Positions 15,456-21,646 of a DNA stretch of 34,295 bases are shown here, in pieces. The translations under genes were made by a program, and so were the position numbers. Below the pieces are notes generated by a model that ran no database searches, was not told the DNA's origin, and was given only the letters and a program-made list of their open reading frames with translations. Within the stretch, counting starts at the first letter, position 1. Each line of letters starts with the position of its first letter. Source of the DNA: Saprospiraceae bacterium (GTDB lineage Bacteria; Bacteroidota; Bacteroidia; Chitinophagales; Saprospiraceae); contig JAGQWR010000124.1 of NCBI GenBank assembly GCA_020437105.1, positions 1 to 34,295 on the forward strand, read 5' to 3'.

Positions 15456-15480
15456 CAAATTTATGAAAATATGATCATAT
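15456..15480 (-). promoter_or_regulatory. Candidate promoter and operator of the ArsR operon
   Basis: On the minus strand TAAATTTG at 15456-15463 matches the TAnnTTTG -7 consensus, and the perfect palindrome ATATGATCATAT at 15469-15480 lies directly upstream of it. An ArsR protein bound there would block the polymerase, which fits autorepression. The promoter is so close to the start codon that the transcript would be nearly leaderless, and I found no clear -33 element. Confidence 0.5.
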
Positions 15481-15622
15481 AACATTCCACAATTGGAAAT
15501 AGTTTTGTGTTAATCTGGCCTTAGTGGCTGTTTAATCTGGGACAAAAGATCCGAGTTTATTTTTTCAACCATAAAGTGCCCCCCTTGTTTATACAACTCC
15601 CCGCTGTTTTTATTTTTTAAAA

Positions 15623-15636
15623 GTGATATTGGTCAC
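15623..15636 (+). promoter_or_regulatory. Crp-type box upstream of sterol-desaturase-family gene
   Basis: GTGATATTGGTCAC has the GTGA-N6-TCAC form of a Crp-family operator and shares the ATTG core with the box at 20505-20518. It is centred 55 bases before the start codon at 15685. At the spacing found for the other boxes the -7 position reads GAATTTTA (15659-15666), which fits TAnnTTTG at only four of six fixed positions. Confidence 0.65.
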
Positions 15637-15684
15637 CAGAATAATGGTGGCTTTTCCAGAATTTTACGGAATAATGTTGAGAAT

Positions 15685-16710
15685 ATGAATATTTGGGAGA
15701 TCATTCGAAACGGGTATGCAGGCTATGGCAACTACCTTTGGCATGAAATTACACATCCAGGCTGGCACAATTATTTTTACTGGCTACTACTCGTTTCAGC
15801 CTTCTTTTTTGCTTTGGAATTATTGACACCCTGGCGAAAAAATCAGGCTAAGTTCCGGAAGGATTTCTGGCTGGACTTTTTCTATATGTTTTTCAATTTT
15901 TTCCTGTTCTCGCTGATCATATATAATGCTGCATCTGATGTGGTGGTAAATCTTTTTAATTCCGGAATACGGGGATTAACCGGTTTTGATTTGCAGGCAT
16001 CAAATCCACTTCAGAAATTCCCGATGTGGGGCATATTATTGATTGGTTTTGTGGTGCGTGATTTTGTGCAATGGTGGGTACACCGCTTATTACACCGCAG
16101 TGCCCGACTTTGGCGCTTTCACCAGGTTCATCACTCCGTAGAAGAAATGGGATTTGCGGCCCACCTGCGCTATCACTGGATGGAAACATTGGTGTATCGC
16201 AGCATTGAATACATTCCCCTCGCCCTGCTGGGTATCGGTTTATATGATTTTTTCATTATCCATATTTTCAGTTTGGCTATTGGCCATTACAACCATTCCA
16301 ATATTACTGTAAGCGGAAAAACAAGTGGTGCTATTCTGGGGGGTCTGATTGGCGTGGCTCTGGCTACCTCCTCTTTCGATTTGCATTTATTAGACGGAGC
16401 GCTTGCCTGGCAAAAAGGAGCGAGTATCCTGGGACTGATCGTGCTGGGATATTTTGTAATAGGTCCCTGGATGAAAAAGCTGTTTAACAGTCCGGAAATG
16501 CACATTTGGCATCATGCCTATGATTTGCCCGCTGAGAAAAAATATGGCGTCAATTTCGGAATTTCTCTGGCTATCTGGGATTACCTTTTTGGAACTGATT
16601 ACATTCCCTACAATGGCCGGGACATAAAATTAGGTTTCCCCGGAGTGGAGGAATTTCCGCATGATTTTAAGGGGCAGGTTATTTATGGATTGGATGGAGA
16701 GAAGTCGTAG
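15685..16710 (+). CDS. Sterol desaturase / fatty acid hydroxylase family membrane protein
   Basis: The 341-residue protein has hydrophobic helices at about 30-48, 65-85 and 115-130, and the three His boxes of the membrane di-iron hydroxylase superfamily. These are WWVHRLLHR (HxxxH type), FHQVHHSVEEMGFAAHLRYH and, near the C-terminus, HIWHHAYDLPAEKKYG. The family uses O2 and a di-iron centre to hydroxylate or desaturate lipids, carotenoids or sterol-like substrates. The substrate here is unknown. The gene diverges from the ArsR operon, and a Crp-type palindrome (15623-15636) suggests shared control with the sulfur genes, which would be unexpected for a lipid enzyme. A strong bidirectional terminator follows it. 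Confidence 0.9.
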   Translation: MNIWEIIRNGYAGYGNYLWHEITHPGWHNYFYWLLLVSAFFFALELLTPWRKNQAKFRKDFWLDFFYMFFNFFLFSLIIYNAASDVVVNLFNSGIRGLTGFDLQASNPLQKFPMWGILLIGFVVRDFVQWWVHRLLHRSARLWRFHQVHHSVEEMGFAAHLRYHWMETLVYRSIEYIPLALLGIGLYDFFIIHIFSLAIGHYNHSNITVSGKTSGAILGGLIGVALATSSFDLHLLDGALAWQKGASILGLIVLGYFVIGPWMKKLFNSPEMHIWHHAYDLPAEKKYGVNFGISLAIWDYLFGTDYIPYNGRDIKLGFPGVEEFPHDFKGQVIYGLDGEKS

Positions 16711-16720
16711 GTATTTATCT

Positions 16721-16762
16721 AAAAATCCCGAATTTCGGAGCAATCCGGAATTCGGGATTTTT
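16721..16762. terminator. Bidirectional terminator with GCAA tetraloop
   Basis: Bases 16721-16739 pair with 16744-16762 to form a 19-bp stem with a single G-T wobble, capped by GCAA, a stable GNRA-type loop. The stem begins with AAAAA and ends with TTTTT, so it has a T-tract on either strand. It sits between the convergent ends of the desaturase-family gene (16710) and the DUF2892 gene (16769) and should serve both. Confidence 0.9.
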
Positions 16763-16768
16763 AATAAC

Positions 16769-16990
16769 CTAGGCTTTGCCTTCCTCTACCGGACAGCTGG
16801 ATACGCCAATAAGCGAGTAAATAGCACACCAATTTGTCAGACCGGTAAATAAGAATATGGCACCCGCAACTGCCAGGATGATTCCGAGCGTACTTGCAAT
16901 TGCAACCGTACCTGTAGCTAATAAGGCGATAATCGCTACCGCACCTACCAAACGAACATATTTATCGGTAGTTCCAACGTTCTTTTTCAT
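16769..16990 (-). CDS. DUF2892 (YgaP-like transmembrane) protein
   Basis: The 73-residue protein starts MKKNVGTTDKYVRLVGAVAI and ends with FTGLTNWCAIYSLIGVSSC, the recognisable DUF2892 pattern. It has two membrane helices (about 13-33 and 34-52) and the conserved C-terminal cysteines at 54 and 66 (WCAIYSLIGVSSC). In other bacteria this segment is the membrane anchor of rhodanese YgaP and is frequent in sulfur and redox gene clusters. Here it stands without a rhodanese domain. A 34-residue membrane protein is encoded just upstream on the same strand, with a Crp-like box before it. Confidence 0.9.
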   Translation of the reverse strand: MKKNVGTTDKYVRLVGAVAIIALLATGTVAIASTLGIILAVAGAIFLFTGLTNWCAIYSLIGVSSCPVEEGKA

Positions 16991-17001
16991 GACTCTGTTT
17001 T

Positions 17002-17106
17002 TTATGAATTTACAAAATGATCAATTAGCAATCCGATGCCTGTTATAATGCTTAAACAAATTAGGCAGACTAATAAGAACTTCATCCATTTCGGCAATGC
17101 TTTCAT
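17002..17106 (-). CDS. Tiny 34-residue single-helix membrane protein
   Basis: A frame from ATG at 17106 to TAA at 17002 gives a peptide starting MKALPKWMKFLLVCLICLSI, then a short hydrophobic tail with ITGIGLLIDHFVNS. That is a basic n-region and one membrane helix with two cysteines (14 and 17). It ends 11 bases before the DUF2892 start, so the two are probably one operon. A -7 box at 17111-17118 would start the transcript almost at this ATG, so translation may be leaderless or begin at the internal Met8 (17085). No family is recognised, and a real gene is likely but unproven. Confidence 0.5.
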   Translation of the reverse strand: MKALPKWMKFLLVCLICLSIITGIGLLIDHFVNS

Positions 17107-17110
17107 AATT

Positions 17111-17155
17111 CAAAAGTAAGGGATTATATGGCTGCCTAACGGTGACTTTTGTTAC
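17111..17155 (-). promoter_or_regulatory. Candidate Crp-dependent promoter of the small protein / DUF2892 pair
   Basis: The palindrome-like GTGACTTTTGTTAC (17142-17155, one mismatch from GTGAC-N4-GTCAC) lies 37.5 bases from the last base of a TACTTTTG -7 box (minus strand, 17111-17118). This nearly equals the 36.5-base spacing seen at 20475 and 24564. It is the weakest palindrome of the set, but the spacing makes chance less likely. Confidence 0.55.
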
Positions 17156-17433
17156 ACAAACCATTGAATTCTTAAGTCTTAATTTTTATTGAGATCACTA
17201 ACCAACTAACTCACTGAACCACAGGACCACAGGACCACAGGACCACTATCGAATTCTTAAGTCATAATTTTTAATTTTTATTGAGATCACTAACCCACTA
17301 ACTCACAGGGTCACAGGACCACCCCGATAGCTATCGGGGCACAGGACCACTTACTACCGAATTCTCAAGTCTTAATTTTGAGTTTTGAATAAATGTTCGT
17401 CCTGGAAATTCGGTCTATTTTTTAGCCAACATT

Positions 17434-17500
17434 ACTTAGACCGCAAAGCTTAGACCGTGAAGCCAACAGGCAAGCTAGACCAAGCCAAAGGCATAGACCA
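17434..17500 (-). repeat. GGTCTA hairpin cassette, copy B (inverted)
   Basis: Read on the minus strand this runs TGGTCTATGCCTTTGGC..., then GGTCTAGCTTGCCTG, then GGCTTCACGGTCTAAGC and GCGGTCTAAG. It is the same order of elements as copy A at 8777-8861, but lacks one internal unit and carries several transitions that keep the small hairpins paired or G-T wobbled. Confidence 0.65.
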
Positions 17501-17525
17501 TTTTTTTGAATGCTGAATCACTGGA

Positions 17526-18167
17526 TCACAGAACAACAATCCTCCCTCTATGTAATTCAACTTTCCCCTGGTGTTCCAGTTGCTTTAGGAGTCTGGATAT
17601 TACTTCCCGACTGGTGTTCAGATCATTGGCGATTTCCTGGTGGGAAAGTGTCAGGATAGAGGAATTGGTTAGATCTCTTTTTGTATTTAGGTATCCGATT
17701 AGTCGGGTATCCATGTGTTGGAAGCTGATACTATCGATTACCTGAAGTAATTCATGAAAACGGGCAGCATAGGTATCGGTAATAAATTCCTGCCAAAGGG
17801 GAAATTTTCGATTTAGCTCGTAGGTCATTTGGGCGGGAATGGCCAGCAGGTTTGTTCCGGCTGTTGCAATAGCTCTGACCTGGCTTTTTTCTTGTCGGAT
17901 ACAGGAGTTCAGTGTGAAAGCACAGCTTTCGCCAGCGCGTATATAATAGAGAAAAACGCTTCGTCCCTCTTCATCATCCCGAAAAACTTTTACCACCCCT
18001 TTGATCACCATCGGAACAACCCGAATCAGATCACCCACTTCCAAAATAACAATATCCTCCGAAAAGTCCATCCAGCTGGAAACGGACTCAATAGACTCGA
18101 GAATTTCCTGATTTTGAAGCTGCTGAAAATAGCGTCGAAGCAAGGAGATGGTTTCTTTTTTATCCAT
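17526..18167 (-). CDS. Crp/Fnr family transcriptional regulator (copy 1)
   Basis: The 213-residue protein has the family plan of an N-terminal cyclic-nucleotide-binding-like beta-barrel (to about 115), a long dimer helix, and a C-terminal helix-turn-helix. The recognition part is HQEIANDLNTSREVISRLLK, in which Arg187, Glu188 and Arg192 match the three CRP residues that read GTGA. The cAMP-binding PRSA-type motif is absent. Instead the barrel contains AGESCAFTLNSC with Cys82 and Cys89, a pair found at the same positions in the second Crp-type protein of this window. No Fe-S cysteine set as in Fnr is present. A thiol- or persulfide-responsive activator of the nearby GTGAT boxes is the best inference. 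It follows the peroxiredoxin gene. Confidence 0.9.
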   Translation of the reverse strand: MDKKETISLLRRYFQQLQNQEILESIESVSSWMDFSEDIVILEVGDLIRVVPMVIKGVVKVFRDDEEGRSVFLYYIRAGESCAFTLNSCIRQEKSQVRAIATAGTNLLAIPAQMTYELNRKFPLWQEFITDTYAARFHELLQVIDSISFQHMDTRLIGYLNTKRDLTNSSILTLSHQEIANDLNTSREVISRLLKQLEHQGKVELHRGRIVVL

Positions 18168-18301
18168 TTTTCTCTAATTCAGCCTTAAGATAGATGATAA
18201 GGCCGAGCAGAAAAAAAGAAAGAGTTGAAATTGGTAATATTAGCCCCCCGGATAATATTGTACCAACTCCAAGCCCTTTCTTCTTACTATGAAGCTTGTT
18301 T

Positions 18302-18961
18302 TTAATTCATCTGGTGAACAGGTAAATCCTTTTTAGCCAGATAAAAGTCGATCAGTTCAATATCAGGCTCTGTGAGGCGGTCTTCCATTTCCTGGAATGT
18401 TTTTGGAGGCGGAATAATCACCTTATCGCCTTTTTCCCAATTTAATGGCATCGCACATTTAAAGGTATCGGCTGTTTGCAAGGCCAAAAGTGCTCGTTTG
18501 ATTTCGTCCATGTTTCGGCCAACATTCAGGGGATAATACATGATCAAACGGATTTTACCGGCGGGATCAATAAAGAACACAGCCCGAACAGCGGCGGTAT
18601 TACTTTCTCCAGGGTGCAGCATGCCGTACAACTTGGCAACCTTCATATCCAGGTCGGCAATAATTGGAAAATCCATGGTTACTCCCAGGTTTTTACGAAC
18701 ATTGTCAATCCAGGCAAGGTGCGAGTGTATGCTGTCTATACTTAAACCCAACAACTTGGCATCCATTGACTCGAACCAATTTTTTTCCAGAGCGAAGCCA
18801 CTCATTTCCGTGGTACACACTGGCGTAAAATCGGCGGGATGCGAAAACATAACTACCCACTTTCCTTTGTTATAATCAGCAAAGGTAAGGTTTCCCTGGG
18901 TTGTTTGCGCCGTAAAGTCTGGTGCCTGATCCCCTATCCGGGGCATTGAATATTTTGCCAT
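18302..18961 (-). CDS. Peroxiredoxin, Prx6-like (AhpC/TSA family)
   Basis: The 219-residue enzyme reduces H2O2 and organic or sulfur hydroperoxides. The active site HPADFTPVCTTEM has the peroxidatic cysteine at 49. A further cysteine lies in FKCAMPLNWEKGD, in the long C-terminal arm that marks the Prx6-type subgroup. The start at 18961 was chosen because it gives MAKYSMPRIGDQAPDFT, the expected N-terminus. An upstream in-frame start at 19135 would add 58 unrelated residues overlapping the CstB-like gene. It follows that gene by 23 bases, so it is probably co-transcribed from the Crp-type promoter, pairing sulfur oxidation with peroxide defence. Confidence 0.93.
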   Translation of the reverse strand: MAKYSMPRIGDQAPDFTAQTTQGNLTFADYNKGKWVVMFSHPADFTPVCTTEMSGFALEKNWFESMDAKLLGLSIDSIHSHLAWIDNVRKNLGVTMDFPIIADLDMKVAKLYGMLHPGESNTAAVRAVFFIDPAGKIRLIMYYPLNVGRNMDEIKRALLALQTADTFKCAMPLNWEKGDKVIIPPPKTFQEMEDRLTEPDIELIDFYLAKKDLPVHQMN

Positions 18962-18984
18962 TATTATTATATTTATTGAAGTTG

Positions 18985-20394
18985 TTAAAGCATCGTTTTC
19001 TGCTCTTGAAAGGCAGAAACCGGTAAGGAAGTATGAATCATGGCCTGGAAACCGCCAGGCACATTCCAGATATCCTGATAACCCCGTGCTTTGAGGATGG
19101 AGGCTGCAATAACAGACCGGAATCCGGAGGCACAATGCAGGATATAGCGCTTTTTCGGATCCAGATTACTCATGTTCCGATTGATAAAGTCCAGAGGAAA
19201 GTTTTCGACGCCTTCAAAGTGTTGACTATTAAATTCAGATTCTTTCCGAACATCCAGAATATTGAATCCGCTATTTTCTGCCATTTCAGCCAATTGAGCC
19301 GGACTAATCTCTGTAACGGTATCCAATTCACCTCCAGCTTCTACCCAAGCGTCTATTCCGCCTTTCAGGAAACCAAGGGCATTGTCATATCCAACCCGTG
19401 CCAGACGTGTGACAACTTCTTCTTCTCTACCGTCGGGAGCCAAAAAGATTATTGGTTGATTCAAGTCAGTAATTAAAGCCCCTACCCATGCAGCAAAGCT
19501 GCCATCAATTCCGATGAAAATCGAACCCGGGATAAATCCTTTTACAAACTCGTCTTTGTGACGGGCATCAAGTACCAACGCATCTTCTGTCTCCCAGACT
19601 GCCTGGAATTGCGCAACGTTGAGCGGAGTCATACCCCGAGCAATTACATCATCAATAGATTCATAGCCCATGCGGTTCATGACCGCATTTTTAGGGAAGT
19701 ACTGAGGCGGTTCTACCAGTCCGTCGGTGACCTCTTTGATAAATTCCTCTTTGGTCATATCCGCCTTTAAGGCATAATTCAAAAGCTTTTGGTCACCTAG
19801 AGTAGCAGAGGTTTCATCGCTCATTTTTTTACCACAGGCCGAACCGGCACCATGGCCTGGAAAGACGATCACCTCATCTGCTAATGGCAGGATTTTATTT
19901 CGCAGGCTATCGAATAAAAATCCGGCAAGATCTTCTCGGCTCAAATCAGATTTGACAGCCAAATCCGGACGACCTACATCTCCGATAAAGAGGGTGTCAC
20001 CCGTAAAAATGGCATAATCCTTTCCGGTTTCATCCCGAAGCAGGTAGGTGGTACTTTCCATGGTGTGGCCAGGCGTATGCAACACCACGATGGTTACATC
20101 TCCTACTTTCAATTCTTCGCCATCTTTTGGAATATAAGCCTCAAAATTGGGTTTTGCTGTTGGACCATAGACAATGGTAGCACCCGTCTTTTTAGCCAAA
20201 TCCAAATGTCCGGAAACAAAATCCGCATGAAAATGCGTCTCCAATACATATTTGATCTTTGCTCCGTCCTTCTCTGCCCGCTCCAAGTATGGTTTTGTTT
20301 CCCGCAAGGGATCAATTATTACTGCTTCCCCTTTACTTTCAATGTAGTAAGCAGCTTCTGCTAAACAACCCGTATAAATTTGCTCTACTTTCAT
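18985..20394 (-). CDS. CstB-like persulfide dioxygenase-rhodanese fusion (copy 1)
   Basis: The 469-residue protein has an N-terminal metallo-beta-lactamase domain of the ETHE1 persulfide dioxygenase type (THFHADFVSGH at 53-63, LHTPGHT with His110, FTGDTLFIGDVGRPDL, and FPGHGAGSACGKKMS). A middle rhodanese-like domain (about 265-355) has a cysteine-free loop, so it is inactive. The C-terminal rhodanese (about 370-460) has active loop CASGFRS with Cys421. This order matches CstB, which oxidises low-molecular-weight persulfides to sulfite and thiosulfate using Fe(II) and O2. It leads an operon with peroxiredoxin. Upstream lie a Crp-type box (20505-20518), a -7 box (20475-20482) and a TATG-N2-CATA palindrome in the leader (20421-20430). 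A paralogue is at 31011-32441. Confidence 0.93.
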   Translation of the reverse strand: MKVEQIYTGCLAEAAYYIESKGEAVIIDPLRETKPYLERAEKDGAKIKYVLETHFHADFVSGHLDLAKKTGATIVYGPTAKPNFEAYIPKDGEELKVGDVTIVVLHTPGHTMESTTYLLRDETGKDYAIFTGDTLFIGDVGRPDLAVKSDLSREDLAGFLFDSLRNKILPLADEVIVFPGHGAGSACGKKMSDETSATLGDQKLLNYALKADMTKEEFIKEVTDGLVEPPQYFPKNAVMNRMGYESIDDVIARGMTPLNVAQFQAVWETEDALVLDARHKDEFVKGFIPGSIFIGIDGSFAAWVGALITDLNQPIIFLAPDGREEEVVTRLARVGYDNALGFLKGGIDAWVEAGGELDTVTEISPAQLAEMAENSGFNILDVRKESEFNSQHFEGVENFPLDFINRNMSNLDPKKRYILHCASGFRSVIAASILKARGYQDIWNVPGGFQAMIHTSLPVSAFQEQKTML

Positions 20395-20420
20395 AACCGT
20401 TATTTATGAATTAATGATGT

Positions 20421-20430
20421 TATGTTCATA
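20421..20430. promoter_or_regulatory. TATG-N2-CATA palindrome in the CstB-like leader
   Basis: TATGTTCATATAATA starting at 20421 matches 13 of 15 bases of TATGATCATATAACA at 15470-15484 near the ArsR start. The core is a palindrome of the kind ArsR proteins bind. It lies about 40 bases after the predicted transcript start and 27 before the start codon, so a bound repressor would act as a roadblock. Confidence 0.4.
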
Positions 20431-20474
20431 TAATAAAGCGAAAAGCCGGAAATACCTTTCCTTATTCACTATTA

Positions 20475-20518
20475 CAAAGTTATGGGTATAGCAATAGTTA
20501 ATCAGTGATATTGATCAC
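20475..20518 (-). promoter_or_regulatory. Candidate Crp-dependent promoter of the CstB-like/peroxiredoxin operon
   Basis: GTGATATTGATCAC (20505-20518, extended to AGTGAT-N4-ATCACT at 20504-20519) is a perfect Crp-family palindrome. On the minus strand TAACTTTG at 20475-20482 is an exact TAnnTTTG -7 box. The palindrome centre is 36.5 bases from the box's last base, placing it near -41 from a start around 20470. This is the classic position for an activator that overlaps the -35 region. Confidence 0.75.
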
Positions 20519-20566
20519 TTGGATCCTGTGATTTTCAACAAAAAAAGAGGGCAGATTGGGTGGATG

Positions 20567-20980
20567 TTAATGCGGCAAATACTTTCGAACAGCCCCGTAG
20601 ATCAGGGCACCTAAAACAGCACTAACGAGGACGACCAGCATGACGAGGATGCCATTGCCAACCAACACGTAAAGCGGACCCGGACAAGCACCTGTCATAG
20701 CCCAACCCAAACCGAAAATCGTACCTCCCAACAGGTAGCGCCAGAAGGCTTTTTCTTTGGGTTTGATATCCATAGCTTCTCCGGCTGCATCATTCAATTT
20801 ATACTTCTTGATCAAAAAGATAAAAATGATACCAAAAAGTGCGGCACTTCCCATGATCCCGTACATGTGAAAACTCTCAAATCGAAACATTTCCTGGATT
20901 CGGTACCAGGAGACAGCCTGAGATTTGGTCATAATGATTCCGAAGAGCATACCGATCAATAAAAAGCGCCAGTTTTTCAT
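20567..20980 (-). CDS. YeeE/YedE (DUF6691-like) family transporter, half 1
   Basis: The 137-residue membrane protein has about four helices. It carries the family signature GTIFGLGWAMTGACPGPLYVLVGNG around residues 91-115, with a conserved cysteine in TGACPGP. In the thiosulfate transporter YeeE/TsuA such cysteines pass thiosulfate through the membrane. The short form normally works with a second short partner encoded next to it, and the partner here is 2.1 kb away (23110-23709). It follows the Crp-type gene by only seven bases, so regulator and transporter are co-transcribed. Thiosulfate or a related sulfur compound is the likely cargo. Confidence 0.88.
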   Translation of the reverse strand: MKNWRFLLIGMLFGIIMTKSQAVSWYRIQEMFRFESFHMYGIMGSAALFGIIFIFLIKKYKLNDAAGEAMDIKPKEKAFWRYLLGGTIFGLGWAMTGACPGPLYVLVGNGILVMLVVLVSAVLGALIYGAVRKYLPH

Positions 20981-20987
20981 AAGCAGG

Positions 20988-21632
20988 TTATTTTAAAAGT
21001 TCTATTCTGTTTCGACCTAACTTAATGGTACCCTGATCTTCCAATTTTTTGAGCAGGCGGGAAACGGCCTCCCGGGAAGCATTCAAATCCCAGGCAATTT
21101 CCTGATGGGTACTTTGTATGGTACGGACACCAGTAGCCTCTACTTTATCTTCCAGGTATTTAAGAAGCCGTTCATCCATTCGCATAAAGGCAATACTATC
21201 AATGGTTTGCACCAGCTCCATGATTCGAAAATCGTAAGCCATCATAATAAAGTCTTTCCAGTTGCGGTACTTACTAATCCAATCATCGACCTGTTTTACA
21301 GGAAGTGTCAGCACGGTTGTATCTTCTTCGGCTACAGTCTTAATAAAGCTTCGTTTGCTCGTCAGGCAGCAGGTGAAAGATGCCGGACAGGTATCGCCTT
21401 CCTGCAAATAATACAGGAACAATTCTCTGCCCTGATCATCTTCCCGAAGTACCTTAATAGCTCCTTTAATCACCAGGGGTACCATTCGGATATAACTTCC
21501 ATAGTCCATAATGATCTCTCCCCCTTTGAAGGTTTTGATCAGGCCATATTCGGCAATCTCTTTAATGAGTGCGGGGTCGGTTATTTGGGAAAAATGTTCC
21601 TGCACCCAGGATTCAATACTTTCTTTATCCAT
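20988..21632 (-). CDS. Crp/Fnr family transcriptional regulator (copy 2)
   Basis: The 214-residue paralogue of copy 1 has the same plan and aligns without gaps over most of its length. The recognition region HQEIAWDLNASREAVSRLLK again has Arg187, Glu188 and Arg192. The barrel carries EGDTCPASFTCCL with cysteines at 82, 88 and 89, so Cys82 and Cys89 match copy 1 exactly. No cAMP-binding motif or Fnr cysteine cluster is seen. The gene lies directly before the YeeE/YedE transporter and after a MITE-like element that contributes a possible -7 box (21685-21692). Sensing of sulfane sulfur through the cysteine pair and activation of the GTGAT boxes is inferred. Confidence 0.9.
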   Translation of the reverse strand: MDKESIESWVQEHFSQITDPALIKEIAEYGLIKTFKGGEIIMDYGSYIRMVPLVIKGAIKVLREDDQGRELFLYYLQEGDTCPASFTCCLTSKRSFIKTVAEEDTTVLTLPVKQVDDWISKYRNWKDFIMMAYDFRIMELVQTIDSIAFMRMDERLLKYLEDKVEATGVRTIQSTHQEIAWDLNASREAVSRLLKKLEDQGTIKLGRNRIELLK

Positions 21633-21646
21633 TCTTCGATTTTTTT

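Larger units (their letters stand above)
17107..17525. repeat. Gene-free composite repeat region
   Basis: Apart from the Crp-like promoter at its left end, this stretch holds only repeats. There are three AAGTC(A/T)TAATTTT words (about 17173, 17260 and 17369), CACTAACC and CTAACTCAC words, four CACAGGACCA decamers (17219-17246), and a perfect CCCCGATAGCTATCGGGG palindrome (17322-17339) followed by CACAGGACCAC. A GC-rich GGTCTA cassette (17434-17500) comes next, and GAATGCTGAATCACTGGATC at the Crp gene stop. The modules match those at 1-140, 2929-3060 and 8628-8945. Confidence 0.6.

Noticed and set aside
18962..19135. A 58-residue N-terminal extension of the peroxiredoxin
   Set aside because: It overlaps the end of the CstB-like gene, has no signal-peptide character and precedes the canonical N-terminus of the family.
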